This document shows, one piece after another, positions 39,351 to 49,642 of a stretch of DNA of 64,000 nt. This DNA is from Pilasporangium apinafurcum (Eukaryota; Oomycota; Peronosporomycetes; Pythiales; Pythiaceae): positions 390,517 through 454,516 of the forward strand of contig BCKE01000010.1 of assembly GCA_001600495.1 (NCBI GenBank), in the 5' to 3' direction. The notes under the pieces are model-generated. The model had not been told where the DNA came from and made no database searches. It saw nothing but the letters and a program-made list of their open reading frames with translations. The position numbers were made by a program, and so were the translations under genes. The first letter of the stretch is position 1. Each line of letters begins with the position of its first letter.

Positions 39351-42032
39351 ATGCAGACATTGGATGTAGCTACCTATGAGGCGGACCACGTCGCTCGATG
39401 GCTCGCCCCATGGAACCAAAGCGATCAAGCAGTAATCATCAACAGCGTGACAGTCGAGTATCTGACCAATCAGGTCTCGATTCTTTCCAAGGTCATGCTG
39501 CTAAGTTACGCCGCCATGTGTGTGCTGTCGGGGTTGCTTATCATCTACATACGTTACCATCGCACTGAAGCGCTCAAAGGAGACACAGAAGCAGCGAGGA
39601 AGATCCTTCTGCCGTCGTTCGAGCCACTGCTCTGGATTCTATGCATCGGAACAGGCGCATACTCTATGTACTTCATCTATGCGTGGATCAACAACGTCTT
39701 CTTGACACGAATTGCCTCACTGCCCACCGAGTGTTTTTATGCTGGTAGACAATTCGTGCAGCTCCTGGTGATCATATTCATGCTGCAGAAAAGCGTCTCA
39801 ATCCCATCACTCGTGCGTGCTACGACCATTACGTTCTTCTTGTCGTCTTACTCAGTCCCAGTCGTCTGGTACACCTCCACACACGATGAAATAGGCAACG
39901 CCAAAACGTACTACTGGCTACTCACGACCATCCACGGCCTTGTGTTCTTAGTGTACGCCTACATACTGATTCGTCCGCCTGGACGCGCGAGTAAGCGGAC
40001 ACTGCGTGAATACTGTGCGTTCGCATTTATCTACAACAGCTTTGAGGTTGCTTATCCCGCGGCATTCCACGAAAACAAAGTCAAACTGGGGTTTGACCTT
40101 ATTTACCCGTTGCTCATTTGGGGATCATTTGCACCATTTTTTATCTGGCGCGTGCTCAAGGCTGACACGGAACACTGGCGCGGGATGGGGCAGCGCGCTT
40201 GTGCACTACAGTGCCTCTTTCGCCAGAGAACTAACGTCAACGAGCGAATCTCATCTGAAGGGTTGCATTTATTGATTGAGATGCATCGGAAATTCATCAT
40301 TGACTTTGCGTACTTGAAATTGAACGAGCGAATCGGAATTGGTTCTAGCGCAGTCGTATACAAAGGCATACTCCATTCAAAAACCCAAGTCGCCATTAAA
40401 GTGTACACACCTACAAGCGTCACGGAAGATACAGTCGCGGCGTTTTCCCATGAAGCAGCGCTCTGTGGCGCATTGCATCACCCAAATATCGTGAAATTCT
40501 ATGGCATGTGTGTCTGTCCGCCCACGATTTGTCTTGTCTCGGAATTTTGTCACGCAAGTCTCGATACTGTGATCGATGTAGTCGCGCACCGTCCTCATCA
40601 GCCAAGCCGAGAGCAACTACTGATCAATATCGGATACATGATTGATGCAGCGAGGGCGGTAGCGTATTTGCATAGCTTCACGCCAGCATTTGTGCATAGG
40701 GATATCAAACCGGGGAATTTCCTGGTGGATTTCGACGGCAACGTGAAATTGACCGATTTTGGGGAATCGCGCGCGCTACCCAAAGCCAATATTGAATGGG
40801 AGAAAGCGACTTCAACCACCACTAGTCAAACAAATACTTCAAATAACAACACCGAAAAGCATACGCCTGGTAGTAATCACAGTGTGGATGATAGCTACAC
40901 GGAGCTCAACCACCACGAAATTAATTTTGCGCCTGATGTTTTCGACAGTCACAGCTCGTTGGCCACATTCAGTAGCAACAGTCACAATCACCATCGTCAC
41001 CATACTGTGAAAATGACCGTGACCGGCACAGTGGACTACATGGCACCGGAGATGATCCAGGGCAAAGCCGGTATGGCGTCTTACGGTGAAGCGGCTGATA
41101 TCTACTCACTAGCAATCACAATGTGGGACATTCTCCACCCTGGAAGCGAGAAATACCCAGAATCTCACAACAACCACCTGCGTGTCTTTGAATCAGTCAT
41201 GGCAGGTGATAGACCTGATCTCGATCCAGAATTACATCCAGCATTGCGTGAGATCATTACACGCGCTTGGCACGTCGATGCTCGAATTCGACCAACCGCA
41301 GAGATGATCGTGCACACACTTGAGTCCATCCAAGCTGAATTATGTGCTTCTTTTGCGTTGCACCTCGTAAAGGACCTTGACCATGAAATGATGCTACATA
41401 AGAGTGGTGGTAACCACATGGCATCTATTGTCAAGAGCTTTACAGGCAAACAGGCCGTGTACCGAATGCAGGCACGTGAAGCTGTAGCCTCTAGTGACGA
41501 AGCCGTGCGGCTGGGTAATATGCTGATGGACGCAAGGTTCATGCACCACCTCAAGCACACGCAATCGTTCGAGCGGAGCGATGATATACTGTACTTCTTC
41601 GATATTGAGCGCATTAACCTCTTGCAGCCGTTTGCCATCCCAAGCTCGGCAGAGTCATCGATGGTAGAGCCTATAGAAGGTGCTACTGGTTCCACCACGG
41701 TCCCAGCAGGAGCTAACGCTGATATGTTGACTTCAATGATGTGGAACCAGTACCGACTACGACCCAGGCATAGCAGTGACAGTACAGTGACTGCGACGAG
41801 TGGTAGCAGTCATAACGACATAAGCAGTCTGCTAGACCCAGCGCCGATTATGGGGTGCGCTTGTCAACGACTCGGTCAGCGGCTGGATGACCGCAAGCCT
41901 TCACGTCGAAAACTACAATACAAGCAGAAGACAATTCCAGAGGAAAACATATTGACGATCAACTTGTTGCAGGAGGAAGACGATAATTCTGTGGACAGAC
42001 TGGATATCCGTTATGATAGCGGTGGACACTGA
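39351..42032 (+). CDS. 7TM-TKL receptor-like kinase with DEP-like module, copy 5
   Basis: Intronless, 893 residues, the longest copy. Seven hydrophobic segments lie between about 43 and 268, with RKILLPSFEPLLWILC, CFYAGRQFVQLLVIIFML and KADTEHWRGMGQ. Kinase: RIGIGSSAVVY loop, Lys350, HRD 449-451, DFG 469-471, APE 555-557. The DFG-to-APE interval is the longest of the family, with about 70 extra residues rich in Thr/Asn and ending in a His cluster (SHNHHRHH). The DEP-like half is VRLGNMLMDARFMHHLKH with a Phe strand. The tail has CACQRLGQRLDDRKPSRR and EENILTINLLQEEDD. It stands in the same orientation as the 43462 gene, with which it forms a tandem pair. Membrane location with a cytoplasmic kinase is inferred. 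Confidence 0.9.
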   Translation: MQTLDVATYEADHVARWLAPWNQSDQAVIINSVTVEYLTNQVSILSKVMLLSYAAMCVLSGLLIIYIRYHRTEALKGDTEAARKILLPSFEPLLWILCIGTGAYSMYFIYAWINNVFLTRIASLPTECFYAGRQFVQLLVIIFMLQKSVSIPSLVRATTITFFLSSYSVPVVWYTSTHDEIGNAKTYYWLLTTIHGLVFLVYAYILIRPPGRASKRTLREYCAFAFIYNSFEVAYPAAFHENKVKLGFDLIYPLLIWGSFAPFFIWRVLKADTEHWRGMGQRACALQCLFRQRTNVNERISSEGLHLLIEMHRKFIIDFAYLKLNERIGIGSSAVVYKGILHSKTQVAIKVYTPTSVTEDTVAAFSHEAALCGALHHPNIVKFYGMCVCPPTICLVSEFCHASLDTVIDVVAHRPHQPSREQLLINIGYMIDAARAVAYLHSFTPAFVHRDIKPGNFLVDFDGNVKLTDFGESRALPKANIEWEKATSTTTSQTNTSNNNTEKHTPGSNHSVDDSYTELNHHEINFAPDVFDSHSSLATFSSNSHNHHRHHTVKMTVTGTVDYMAPEMIQGKAGMASYGEAADIYSLAITMWDILHPGSEKYPESHNNHLRVFESVMAGDRPDLDPELHPALREIITRAWHVDARIRPTAEMIVHTLESIQAELCASFALHLVKDLDHEMMLHKSGGNHMASIVKSFTGKQAVYRMQAREAVASSDEAVRLGNMLMDARFMHHLKHTQSFERSDDILYFFDIERINLLQPFAIPSSAESSMVEPIEGATGSTTVPAGANADMLTSMMWNQYRLRPRHSSDSTVTATSGSSHNDISSLLDPAPIMGCACQRLGQRLDDRKPSRRKLQYKQKTIPEENILTINLLQEEDDNSVDRLDIRYDSGGH

Positions 42033-43461
42033 GTCAACAGAGGGATGACAGCGATCTTCATGTGATCGTGATGAGTACTGTGTGGATATATACATATCTT
42101 CGTAAATAAGTGTTTTACTATCGTGTCTGCATGTGAATAAGGGAATACTAGTCGTGTCGATTTGGCTAGCAGATAGCCATAGTCTTAAGAGTGAATCAAC
42201 TTGCGTATCTAAGGTGTGCTGGTCGTGTGTTGATGTTTGATGAGTAGCAAGCGCAAGGACTAGTTGTAATCCACGCCCATGCCATTGATATCCATCAAAA
42301 CTGAGCTCACGTGTTCAATGACTGAAGTATTTCCATATTCCCATTTGTTATTACGGCACAATGATGGTCAGATTTACTGGGAGTCACTTGAGTTCGCCAC
42401 TATAACTTCGTTGCTATCGAGAATGCTGGTGAGTCACGACGTATATATCGGGAGCACTTTCGTGCTGTAACGAACCCAGCTGGGGCTTACTACCCTGTAT
42501 GGATAACAACTCGTTGATGACTTTGGTGGAAAAGATCATTTTTTTTCCATGATTGAATAGCAAAACGGAACAAAATCAAATCAGAAATCCCCAACAGAAA
42601 AAGTGTAAAAAGTTTAGAGGCCCGTGTTAAAATAGTAGTAAAACCTTGTTCGTGCTACATTAATGCGGATGAGAAGACAAACCGAGACGAGCATTGCGCG
42701 TGCATATTTGCTCAGGACTAGCAGTACATTTGAAGTGATCGAAAGTCTTCTCAGTGTATGGCCTAGTATTCTATGTGTACTCCCACGGCAGGCTTATATT
42801 GTACAATTTTCATTGTACCAGGGGTAAAGAGTGCTTACCGAACGAGGAGCTACTTGTGGAAGACTAAGGAAATCATCATTTGGAATTAACATGCATATGG
42901 CGCAGCTGTACTAATTGAGAAAGCATATTCCAATGACCTTTCGTTTTTTTTTTGTCACAGAAACGCACAGAATAAATTAAAAAAAAGGCGAGTATCATTC
43001 GATGCATGGCGCAAAAGCTGCAACGACCGTGCCTGTCGCACATTACCACGCACTCATCCCTATGACAATTCATACTCCTTCATAAAAAATGGCAGAACGC
43101 TGCTCACAAAGTTCAATTTTACATCTGAAAACGGATTACCTGCAGGATTCTAGTCGCGTCTCTTGGGGCTCTGTTACAGGTTCTGAGAGAATCAACCAAT
43201 CAAGCGCACAGAGATCGCAATTTTCTAGCCAACTACGTGCTTGAAACACTGATCTTGAAATGTGATAGACCGTCTCTTTTCTTTTCCATATTTCCATCGA
43301 TGGAATTCATTCATGTCACCATCAAAGTCTACATTGTGCTAGCGATGATGTACTAATGGTTTAGTGGTCATGATCCTTCTCTTTGGTGTTGACGTGGTTT
43401 TCGCTCCACTTTTGCTTTGGAACTCATAGAAACTTCTTCTAACCAACAGTATAGGATAACT
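42033..43461. other. Intergenic between tandem kinase copies 5 and 6
   Basis: 1.4 kb of AT-leaning spacer. It carries the promoter of the 43462 gene, including a Thr/Cys-pyrimidine-rich stretch near 43270-43290. A 63-codon frame at 42279-42470 has no domain. No gene or repeat is seen. Confidence 0.4.
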
Positions 43462-46032
43462 ATGGCTGATACTCAAAGCTCCATGCAAAACCTGACGGAA
43501 GATCAGCTAGCAGCCATGAAGGCACTTCAGGACTACTCAAATTTGCACTTGATCGTGCTTAATGTGATGATGATGGTGAGCTATGCCATCATGTGGGTCT
43601 TATCGTCTGTGCTCCTTGGTTACATGCGGCACAATCGTGCAGTTGCACGAAGGGGAGACGTCGAAGCCGCAAGGAAGATCTTGCTTCCTTCATTCGAGCC
43701 GTTGTTGTGGATTATGTGTTGCGCCACAGCGGGTTTTACGATCTTTTGTATGTTCGCGCTGATTTTCCATCACTATGCAGATAATGTATTGTCCATCGAC
43801 ATATTTTACGCCGGTCGGCAATTCGTGCAGCTGCTCGTTGTGATATTCATGCTACAACATAGCGTCTCCATCCCGGCATTGAAACGCACAATCGCGGTCA
43901 CATTATTGCTCTCGTGTTACTCAGTCCCAGTTGCCTGGTACATCTCGCTGCATACAAACAGTAACAGCTCCAGCTACAACACGACCGACTACTGGTCGAT
44001 GATGGCCACTCACGGATTACTAGTATTGGTGTACGTATACGTCGCAGTTCGTCCACCTAGCCGTGCGACGAAGCAAACATTGCGTGAGTACTGCGGATTT
44101 GCATTCATCTACAATGCGCTGGAGTTTGCCTATGCGACCGCATTTACGCACAACCATATCAAGTGGGGCTTTGCGCTCATCTATATGATGCTTATTTGGG
44201 GGTCATTATGTCCGTTCTTCATCTGGCGCATCTTAAAAGCCGATACCGAGCACTGGCGAGGCATGGGTCAGCGTGCATGCGCACTTCAGCATTTGCTCCG
44301 CCAAAAAACGAACGTAAATGAGCATATCTCGTCTGAAGGGCTTCACGTGCTCATTGAGATGCATCGCAAGTACATTATTGATTTCGCGTATTTGGAACTA
44401 AAGCAACGCATTGGTGTTGGCTCCAGTGCTAAGGTCTACGAAGGAGTGCTCCATTCTAAGACACCTGTGGCTGTGAAAGTCTACACACCGACAAGTGTGA
44501 CGGAAGATACTGTCGCCGAATTTTCTCATGAAGCAGCGCTTTGTGGTGCATTAAATCATCCGAACATTGTCAAATTTTTTGGCATGTGTGTGTCTCCACC
44601 TACGATTTGTCTTGTCTCGGAACTTTGTTATGCCAGTTTAGATGTCGTGATTACTGCAGCTGCTACAAAACACCAGCCTAGCCGACAGCAATTCCTGGTC
44701 AACTTGGGCTACATGCTTGATGCAGCCCGTGCTGTAGCCTATATCCATAGCTTCTCACCAGCATTTGTGCATCGTGATATCAAACCAGCAAATTTTCTGG
44801 TTGATATGGAGGGAACAGTCAAGTTAACTGACTTTGGTGAATCACGGACGCTCCCGAAGGTTCGTATTGAATGGGGAATGGCACCACACGACTACACTAG
44901 TACCACAAAGAAAGAGGATGTGTATGACAATGCTGAGCACTACCTCGAACTCTCCAGCCATGGGACCGTGGTATCTACGCCTCCATCCCAACAACCAACC
45001 AACAAAAAACACCTTGAAATGACCGTCAAGGGTACAGCAGACTACATGGCTCCAGAGATAATCAATGGAAAAGCCGGACTGGCTTCATATGGTGAGGCTG
45101 CTGATGTTTACTCGCTTGCCATCACAATGTGGGATATCTTGAATCCAGGCGTGGAAAAGTACCCAAACTCCAATAGCAACCGCTTCCAAATATTTGAATC
45201 GGTTTTGGCAGGCGATCGTCCAACGATCAACGGGTCTTTGAATTCATCTCTTTGCGAACTGCTTTGCAGTGCCTGGCATATAAATCCTCGCCAACGCCCG
45301 ACCGCTCAAACCATCGTCACAGCGCTCGAAAGAATTCAAGAGGAAGCTGGAGCAGAATTTGCTAAAGAGCTATCCCAGGAACTAGCCAATGACCTTGTGT
45401 CCCATTCAGGTTCAAAAACTACTCCTAAAAGCTTCTCAGGAGAACGAGCTGTCAGGAAGATGGAGCAACTCAAAGCAGTTGACTTCAAACGAGAGGCGAT
45501 TCGTTTAGGTAATATGCTCATGGACGCAGGATTTCTGCATCACGTTAAGCATGCACAGTGCTTTACTTGTAGTGGCACTGCGATGTTTTTGTTTGACGAA
45601 GACAAAATTCGATTGTGTCAACCGTTTGCAATGTTAGAAGGCGCACCTTCACCTTTCAATACCACGCCTGAATGGAATAGTCACGAGAATTTAGGATCCA
45701 GCAAGCGAGAAAGGCAGCAGCGCGACATCTCGGAGGTGCAACCGAATAAAAAAAGTGGTGCAGCGACTGTAGAGATTAGCACCAGCAATAGCAGCAATTA
45801 TGAAAATTACAATAGCGAGAGCGGATGTGCGTGTCAGCGACTTGGGCGGCGATTGGAAACCCGGAAAACGGCAAAGCGCCGATTTCGACGCAAGTACAAG
45901 GCTATCCCAGAAGAAAACGTGTTGACGGTCAATCTCCTGCAGCAGGATGACCAGTCCACGACACCGAATCGAAATTCGTGGGACGATACTCCTGAGTTGT
46001 CATCTCCGATTGTGATCACCACATTATTTTAA
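43462..46032 (+). CDS. 7TM-TKL receptor-like kinase with DEP-like module, copy 6
   Basis: Intronless, 856 residues from the ATG at 43462 (MADTQSSMQN); the frame extends 15 codons further only to a TTG. Seven hydrophobic segments lie between about 28 and 258, with RKILLPSFEPLLW, IFYAGRQFVQLLVVIFML and KADTEHWRGMGQ. Kinase: RIGVGSSAKVY, Lys339, HRD 437-439, DFG 457-459, APE 530-532. The insert before MTVKGTADYMAPE is about 50 residues. The DEP-like half (IRLGNMLMDAGFLHHVKH) has the usual Phe-rich strand. The tail has CACQRLGRRLETRKTAKR and EENVLTVNLLQQDD. It is closest to the copies at 29881 and 39351. It is convergent with the LRR-like gene, whose stop is 220 bases away. Confidence 0.9.
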   Translation: MADTQSSMQNLTEDQLAAMKALQDYSNLHLIVLNVMMMVSYAIMWVLSSVLLGYMRHNRAVARRGDVEAARKILLPSFEPLLWIMCCATAGFTIFCMFALIFHHYADNVLSIDIFYAGRQFVQLLVVIFMLQHSVSIPALKRTIAVTLLLSCYSVPVAWYISLHTNSNSSSYNTTDYWSMMATHGLLVLVYVYVAVRPPSRATKQTLREYCGFAFIYNALEFAYATAFTHNHIKWGFALIYMMLIWGSLCPFFIWRILKADTEHWRGMGQRACALQHLLRQKTNVNEHISSEGLHVLIEMHRKYIIDFAYLELKQRIGVGSSAKVYEGVLHSKTPVAVKVYTPTSVTEDTVAEFSHEAALCGALNHPNIVKFFGMCVSPPTICLVSELCYASLDVVITAAATKHQPSRQQFLVNLGYMLDAARAVAYIHSFSPAFVHRDIKPANFLVDMEGTVKLTDFGESRTLPKVRIEWGMAPHDYTSTTKKEDVYDNAEHYLELSSHGTVVSTPPSQQPTNKKHLEMTVKGTADYMAPEIINGKAGLASYGEAADVYSLAITMWDILNPGVEKYPNSNSNRFQIFESVLAGDRPTINGSLNSSLCELLCSAWHINPRQRPTAQTIVTALERIQEEAGAEFAKELSQELANDLVSHSGSKTTPKSFSGERAVRKMEQLKAVDFKREAIRLGNMLMDAGFLHHVKHAQCFTCSGTAMFLFDEDKIRLCQPFAMLEGAPSPFNTTPEWNSHENLGSSKRERQQRDISEVQPNKKSGAATVEISTSNSSNYENYNSESGCACQRLGRRLETRKTAKRRFRRKYKAIPEENVLTVNLLQQDDQSTTPNRNSWDDTPELSSPIVITTLF

Positions 46033-46252
46033 ACTTAGTTCGAAAAGCGAGATGTATCTTGTGCGTAAATGATAATGTATATTGTAGCGTGATGGGATCA
46101 AAGATTGAAGGATGTGCAGGTGAATAATTTCTATGAATTTATAGCAGGAGCTTCACGAAAATTTGATAAATCAATCCTACCAGGTCTTGGACAACTTACT
46201 GCCTATAAAGGCTATTCGTGCTTATATGTATATCTTCACTCCATTGTGAGGT

Positions 46253-47454
46253 TTAAAATGTGACTCTCAGCCGAGGATGAAGCTCTTGGAAATGCGCACG
46301 CACATAATCCTCCACAACGTCGAAGCAATCAGAGATTGCAAGCTCTTGCAATTTTGACAGCGGGGTTTCTAGTAATTGATAGGCAAACGTTACCAAGATC
46401 TCCGTTGTCAGCCAACAGCACCACGAAAACCTTATCGTTTTCAGCGAACGCAGATTGGCGATTTGTTTGAGCAATGCACTGCCTTCTTCACTTGCAGCCA
46501 TATCAAAACAGTCAATAATCTCGAGGCGCTCCAAAAATGGATGGTCCGTTGTCAGTCTGGTCAGAAATTGTCCTGACAAACCTGTGCAAGACACTAATCG
46601 TAGCGATTGCAACTGGACTTCATCATGACTTTGCACAACATCCACTTCGTCCACGTCCAATTCGTCCCAGCTCTCGACTTCATGCTGCATGAAGCGATCG
46701 AATTGCCACATCAGTCGTTGGGGGTCGTGTTCGCTCTTATCAAAAAGCAACGCCAGCGCTTTTTCATCGCGAACAAAGCCGAGGGTGAGTTTGTCTGTAG
46801 GCTGATGCAGCAGCAGACTCACGTTCCCATCATTGATTGTTTTGAAGGCGGTCGACAATTCAGCTAACCGTGTGATCATCCACGGCTCAAAATGACGGAA
46901 AAATTCTTCTGTGTACGGGCAAGAGGAGCTGTAGCAATCGAATGTTCTTGCAATCTCGTAAAGACATCTACATTTATACGAAGGACATACCAGCCACTAC
47001 TTCATCAGCAACAGATTCTCGCTAGGTTGACACATAGGTAAGCAATGAGAAGTGTTGTTACGTACCGCTCTTGTAGTGTCATGCATTTATCGATGGTCGA
47101 CGCCTTGTGCAATTCGGTGGTAATCGATTCTACGCTTTTAAGCTTGATGAGCTCCACTTTGTCGTCCTTCAGCCGTGCTTGCATCAGCGCCTTCACAACG
47201 TCCACACGCAGCACTCTACGTTTCAGTGCAGAAGCAGCAGCGTCCTTATGATTACTAGCTCCGTTAAGTTGAGCATATTTGTGATGAGCTTGCCTGGCTT
47301 TCTGATTCTGGGTGGCTACGCGTGCCGCTTCCTGCTGCCACCGCTTGACCAGCATAAACCTAGCCAAGCAAGAGCTGCGTGAGAAAAGACTACAATAGTT
47401 GATAGTCATTTTATCCCGCTGTAGGTTGGATATACTTTTCCATTTTGGATGCAT
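46253..47454 (-). CDS. Leucine-rich-repeat-like protein, unrecognised
   Basis: Two exons, 47454-47066 and 46967-46253, giving 367 residues; the intron is 98 bases and phase 2. The N-terminal third is basic and helical (KRWQQEAARVATQNQKARQAH). The second exon shows repeats of the RNI/F-box-partner type, such as LQSLRLVSCTGLSGQFLTRL, LERLEIIDCFDMAASEEG and LQELAISDCFDVVEDYV. These resemble LRRs that pair with ubiquitin ligases or act as scaffolds. No F-box, kinase or membrane segment is evident. The upstream ATG at 47454 is the first in frame; the Met at residue 16 is an alternative start. No specific function is claimed. Confidence 0.6.
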
Positions 47455-47891
47455 AACCGCCGCATTGCCTGCCCTTCCGATTGCGACCCATTTTATTTGC
47501 GTATGTTGCCGAAATGCATACTTGAAATCGTCCTAGTTATTCTATTTAATGTAAATAGAAATCCAAAGTCTCAAATAGTATAATTATGACATACATTCTG
47601 AACCATCACTCACCAAGAAAGGAAAACCCCAAAATTTCTTAGTTGCATATCAAATGAATGCCATCAGAACGAGATGAGAACATTGCGTTACTCTTCTTCT
47701 ATGTGTGTGTTTGTGTGTGTTTTTTTTTAATTGGATATGTTACCTGTATGTAGACCCAGTGTATATTGCATGGGCTACATGTTTTTTTTACCATGCTATT
47801 CGTGGCAGAGTGTAGCCATTTTTGACAACAATGTGCCATTTTGGTGACAATAGACAGCACAGTGAGTTTAGCAGTTGACACTTTGAATCGC
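47455..47891. other. Divergent promoter region with TG/T-rich simple repeat
   Basis: Lies between two divergent genes. It contains a TG-repeat followed by a T-run at about 47702-47729. No other element is recognised. Confidence 0.5.
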
Positions 47892-48416
47892 ATGAAGAAC
47901 ACAACAACCACACATGTCTCTGCGGTGGCAACCTCGCCATCTCCAAAACCTAGTTCCGATGACTTCGAACAAGGGGTCATGATATCAAACGACTCAACAA
48001 TGACACTAACATCCTATACACCTTCACAACGCAAGATCGCATATAACCCGTCTGCTGGGGAAGTACATCGACGCGAACGCGATGCGCTATGGCGAATTGA
48101 AGCAGATGCGAAAATCCGCCAAGCGAACGCGAAAGCACGAGAAGATCAAACGGAAAAGCGGCGTTGGGGTCTCGCGAAGCAAGTACAAGACGGACTTATG
48201 CACAACTTTGGCATCAACTACGGCGTTGCTGAACTCTCGACGCTCATTAAGCAAGGCATGGCACTCAAGAGAGGTACAGATAGCACAGATAAACGCGAAC
48301 TGACTGCACAAGAAGTCGCGTATGTGCAATTCCTCGCTGCTGTGGAGAAATATGATCTAAAACAAGTAGTACTCTTATTAGACAAGTTTCCGAAAGGCCG
48401 GAACAAAAAAAAATGA
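47892..48416 (+). CDS. Hypothetical basic protein
   Basis: One exon of 174 residues from the ATG at 47892; the frame is open 17 codons further, but only to a TTG. The N-terminal third is Ser/Thr-rich and probably disordered. The middle is a charged helix (RRERDALWRIEADAKIRQ and following Lys/Arg/Glu), and the C-terminal part a compact helical region ending in a basic tail (KFPKGRNKKK). No family is recognised. It faces the 48452-49642 gene tail to tail with only 35 bases between stops. An upstream exon supplying a different N terminus cannot be excluded. Confidence 0.55.
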   Translation: MKNTTTTHVSAVATSPSPKPSSDDFEQGVMISNDSTMTLTSYTPSQRKIAYNPSAGEVHRRERDALWRIEADAKIRQANAKAREDQTEKRRWGLAKQVQDGLMHNFGINYGVAELSTLIKQGMALKRGTDSTDKRELTAQEVAYVQFLAAVEKYDLKQVVLLLDKFPKGRNKKK

Positions 48417-48451
48417 AAAACATCAACACTCACAATCACTTGATAATATTG

Positions 48452-49642
48452 TTAAAATTCCAGTATTTTAATATCTTCCATTAACATGGCCTTCGATTCG
48501 TACAGCTGGACCAGTTCTTCTAAATTTGCCTCAAGCAATGGACCAGCAAAGTGGTTTTCTAATGGGAGTAGCCGATGCTTAATATCATCCTCTTGTTCCA
48601 TCCTCCACTGCTCAAATTGGTCAGACGATCGAAACAGCGTGCGCTTATCGTTCAATACCGTTTCCAGCGATGTCTCAAGTAGATATTTAATCCGTAGAGA
48701 CGTTTGCTGATCTTGTTCATCATACGGAAATCCATTTCCGGTCTCATCGGATGCACGCAGATCTTCCTTGGGAAGTTTTGCTAATTCTTCCAATAATTGT
48801 TGCCAAGCGAGCTGAATGGTCTGGAAGAATTCATTCTCGGCCATATGTTGGTTTTCTCCAACCTCGTAATTTGTACAATGAAGCCACTTGCTTTTCATGG
48901 CGTGGTCCATAGCGGAACCGCCGTCTTTTGCCCCAGAATTGTGGTGATGTGCACCCACCCACTTTCTGCCTACACGCAGCTTTACCATTCGAACTTCACC
49001 CGTGAGAAATCCGTTGATGCGCACATTTACGTGGATCCTGAGGTCGTACAGCTGATCAACCTTCATGCGCCACGACGTCGGCGGCTGCCAGACCGTCCAC
49101 ATGCATTTTTGAAGGAGAAATCCAATCACTTGGCGATCACGAAGCTCCAGTACCGGGGCATTTTTGTGTAGTGTTGGCACATTCAACAGCTCTGGCCCAC
49201 AATTGTATACCTTGTACTGTCGTTTGCCAATCTCAATCCGCTCTACACTACATCCAAATAATACATTAGTTAGCCGATATGAGAACATGTGCTGGCACTG
49301 CAACACATATGACACGGACTCTTCTACATCAATCTGATACGCCTCGGCGATGCAGGTCGTGGAAATGGCCTTGACGAACAATATCTTCGACATGACTTCA
49401 ACATGGTCCACAAACCGCGAGATGCGCTGCAAGACGTGTTTCTCCACTGAACGATGCACACGTGAGATGACTTTATCATCCACAATACCATACCATCGCT
49501 CTGCAAGGTGCCATACGTGCATGAACCCATCTTGTGCTGATACTGCTGTATGACGAGCGTGCATCATGGCCACTTGGGACTGGTGTTTGATGACTACCAT
49601 CTTGTCCGGTGGTGGCGCAATGACACCCACGGCATTCCCCAT
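48452..49642 (-). CDS. Unrecognised protein with possible N-myristoylation site
   Basis: One exon of 396 residues. The N terminus MGNAVG has Gly2, as needed for N-myristoylation, though residue 6 is Gly rather than the preferred Ser/Thr. The central region (about 60-270) is mixed alpha/beta with several Trp/Tyr pairs (for example MHVWHLAERWYGIV, CMWTVWQPPTSW). The C-terminal third is long charged helices that could form a coiled coil (ANLEELVQLYESKAMLMEDI). It resembles a lipid-binding or START-like fold only in broad outline; I do not claim a family. It is a neighbour, tail to tail, of the small basic protein gene. Confidence 0.6.
   Translation of the reverse strand: MGNAVGVIAPPPDKMVVIKHQSQVAMMHARHTAVSAQDGFMHVWHLAERWYGIVDDKVISRVHRSVEKHVLQRISRFVDHVEVMSKILFVKAISTTCIAEAYQIDVEESVSYVLQCQHMFSYRLTNVLFGCSVERIEIGKRQYKVYNCGPELLNVPTLHKNAPVLELRDRQVIGFLLQKCMWTVWQPPTSWRMKVDQLYDLRIHVNVRINGFLTGEVRMVKLRVGRKWVGAHHHNSGAKDGGSAMDHAMKSKWLHCTNYEVGENQHMAENEFFQTIQLAWQQLLEELAKLPKEDLRASDETGNGFPYDEQDQQTSLRIKYLLETSLETVLNDKRTLFRSSDQFEQWRMEQEDDIKHRLLPLENHFAGPLLEANLEELVQLYESKAMLMEDIKILEF

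Noticed and set aside
41165-41698. 177-codon minus-strand frame inside kinase copy 5
   Set aside because: A shadow of the kinase coding strand. Shorter shadows are found at the same place in other copies.
47702-47729. TG-repeat with T-run as a possible promoter element
   Set aside because: An ordinary simple repeat; nothing ties it to regulation.
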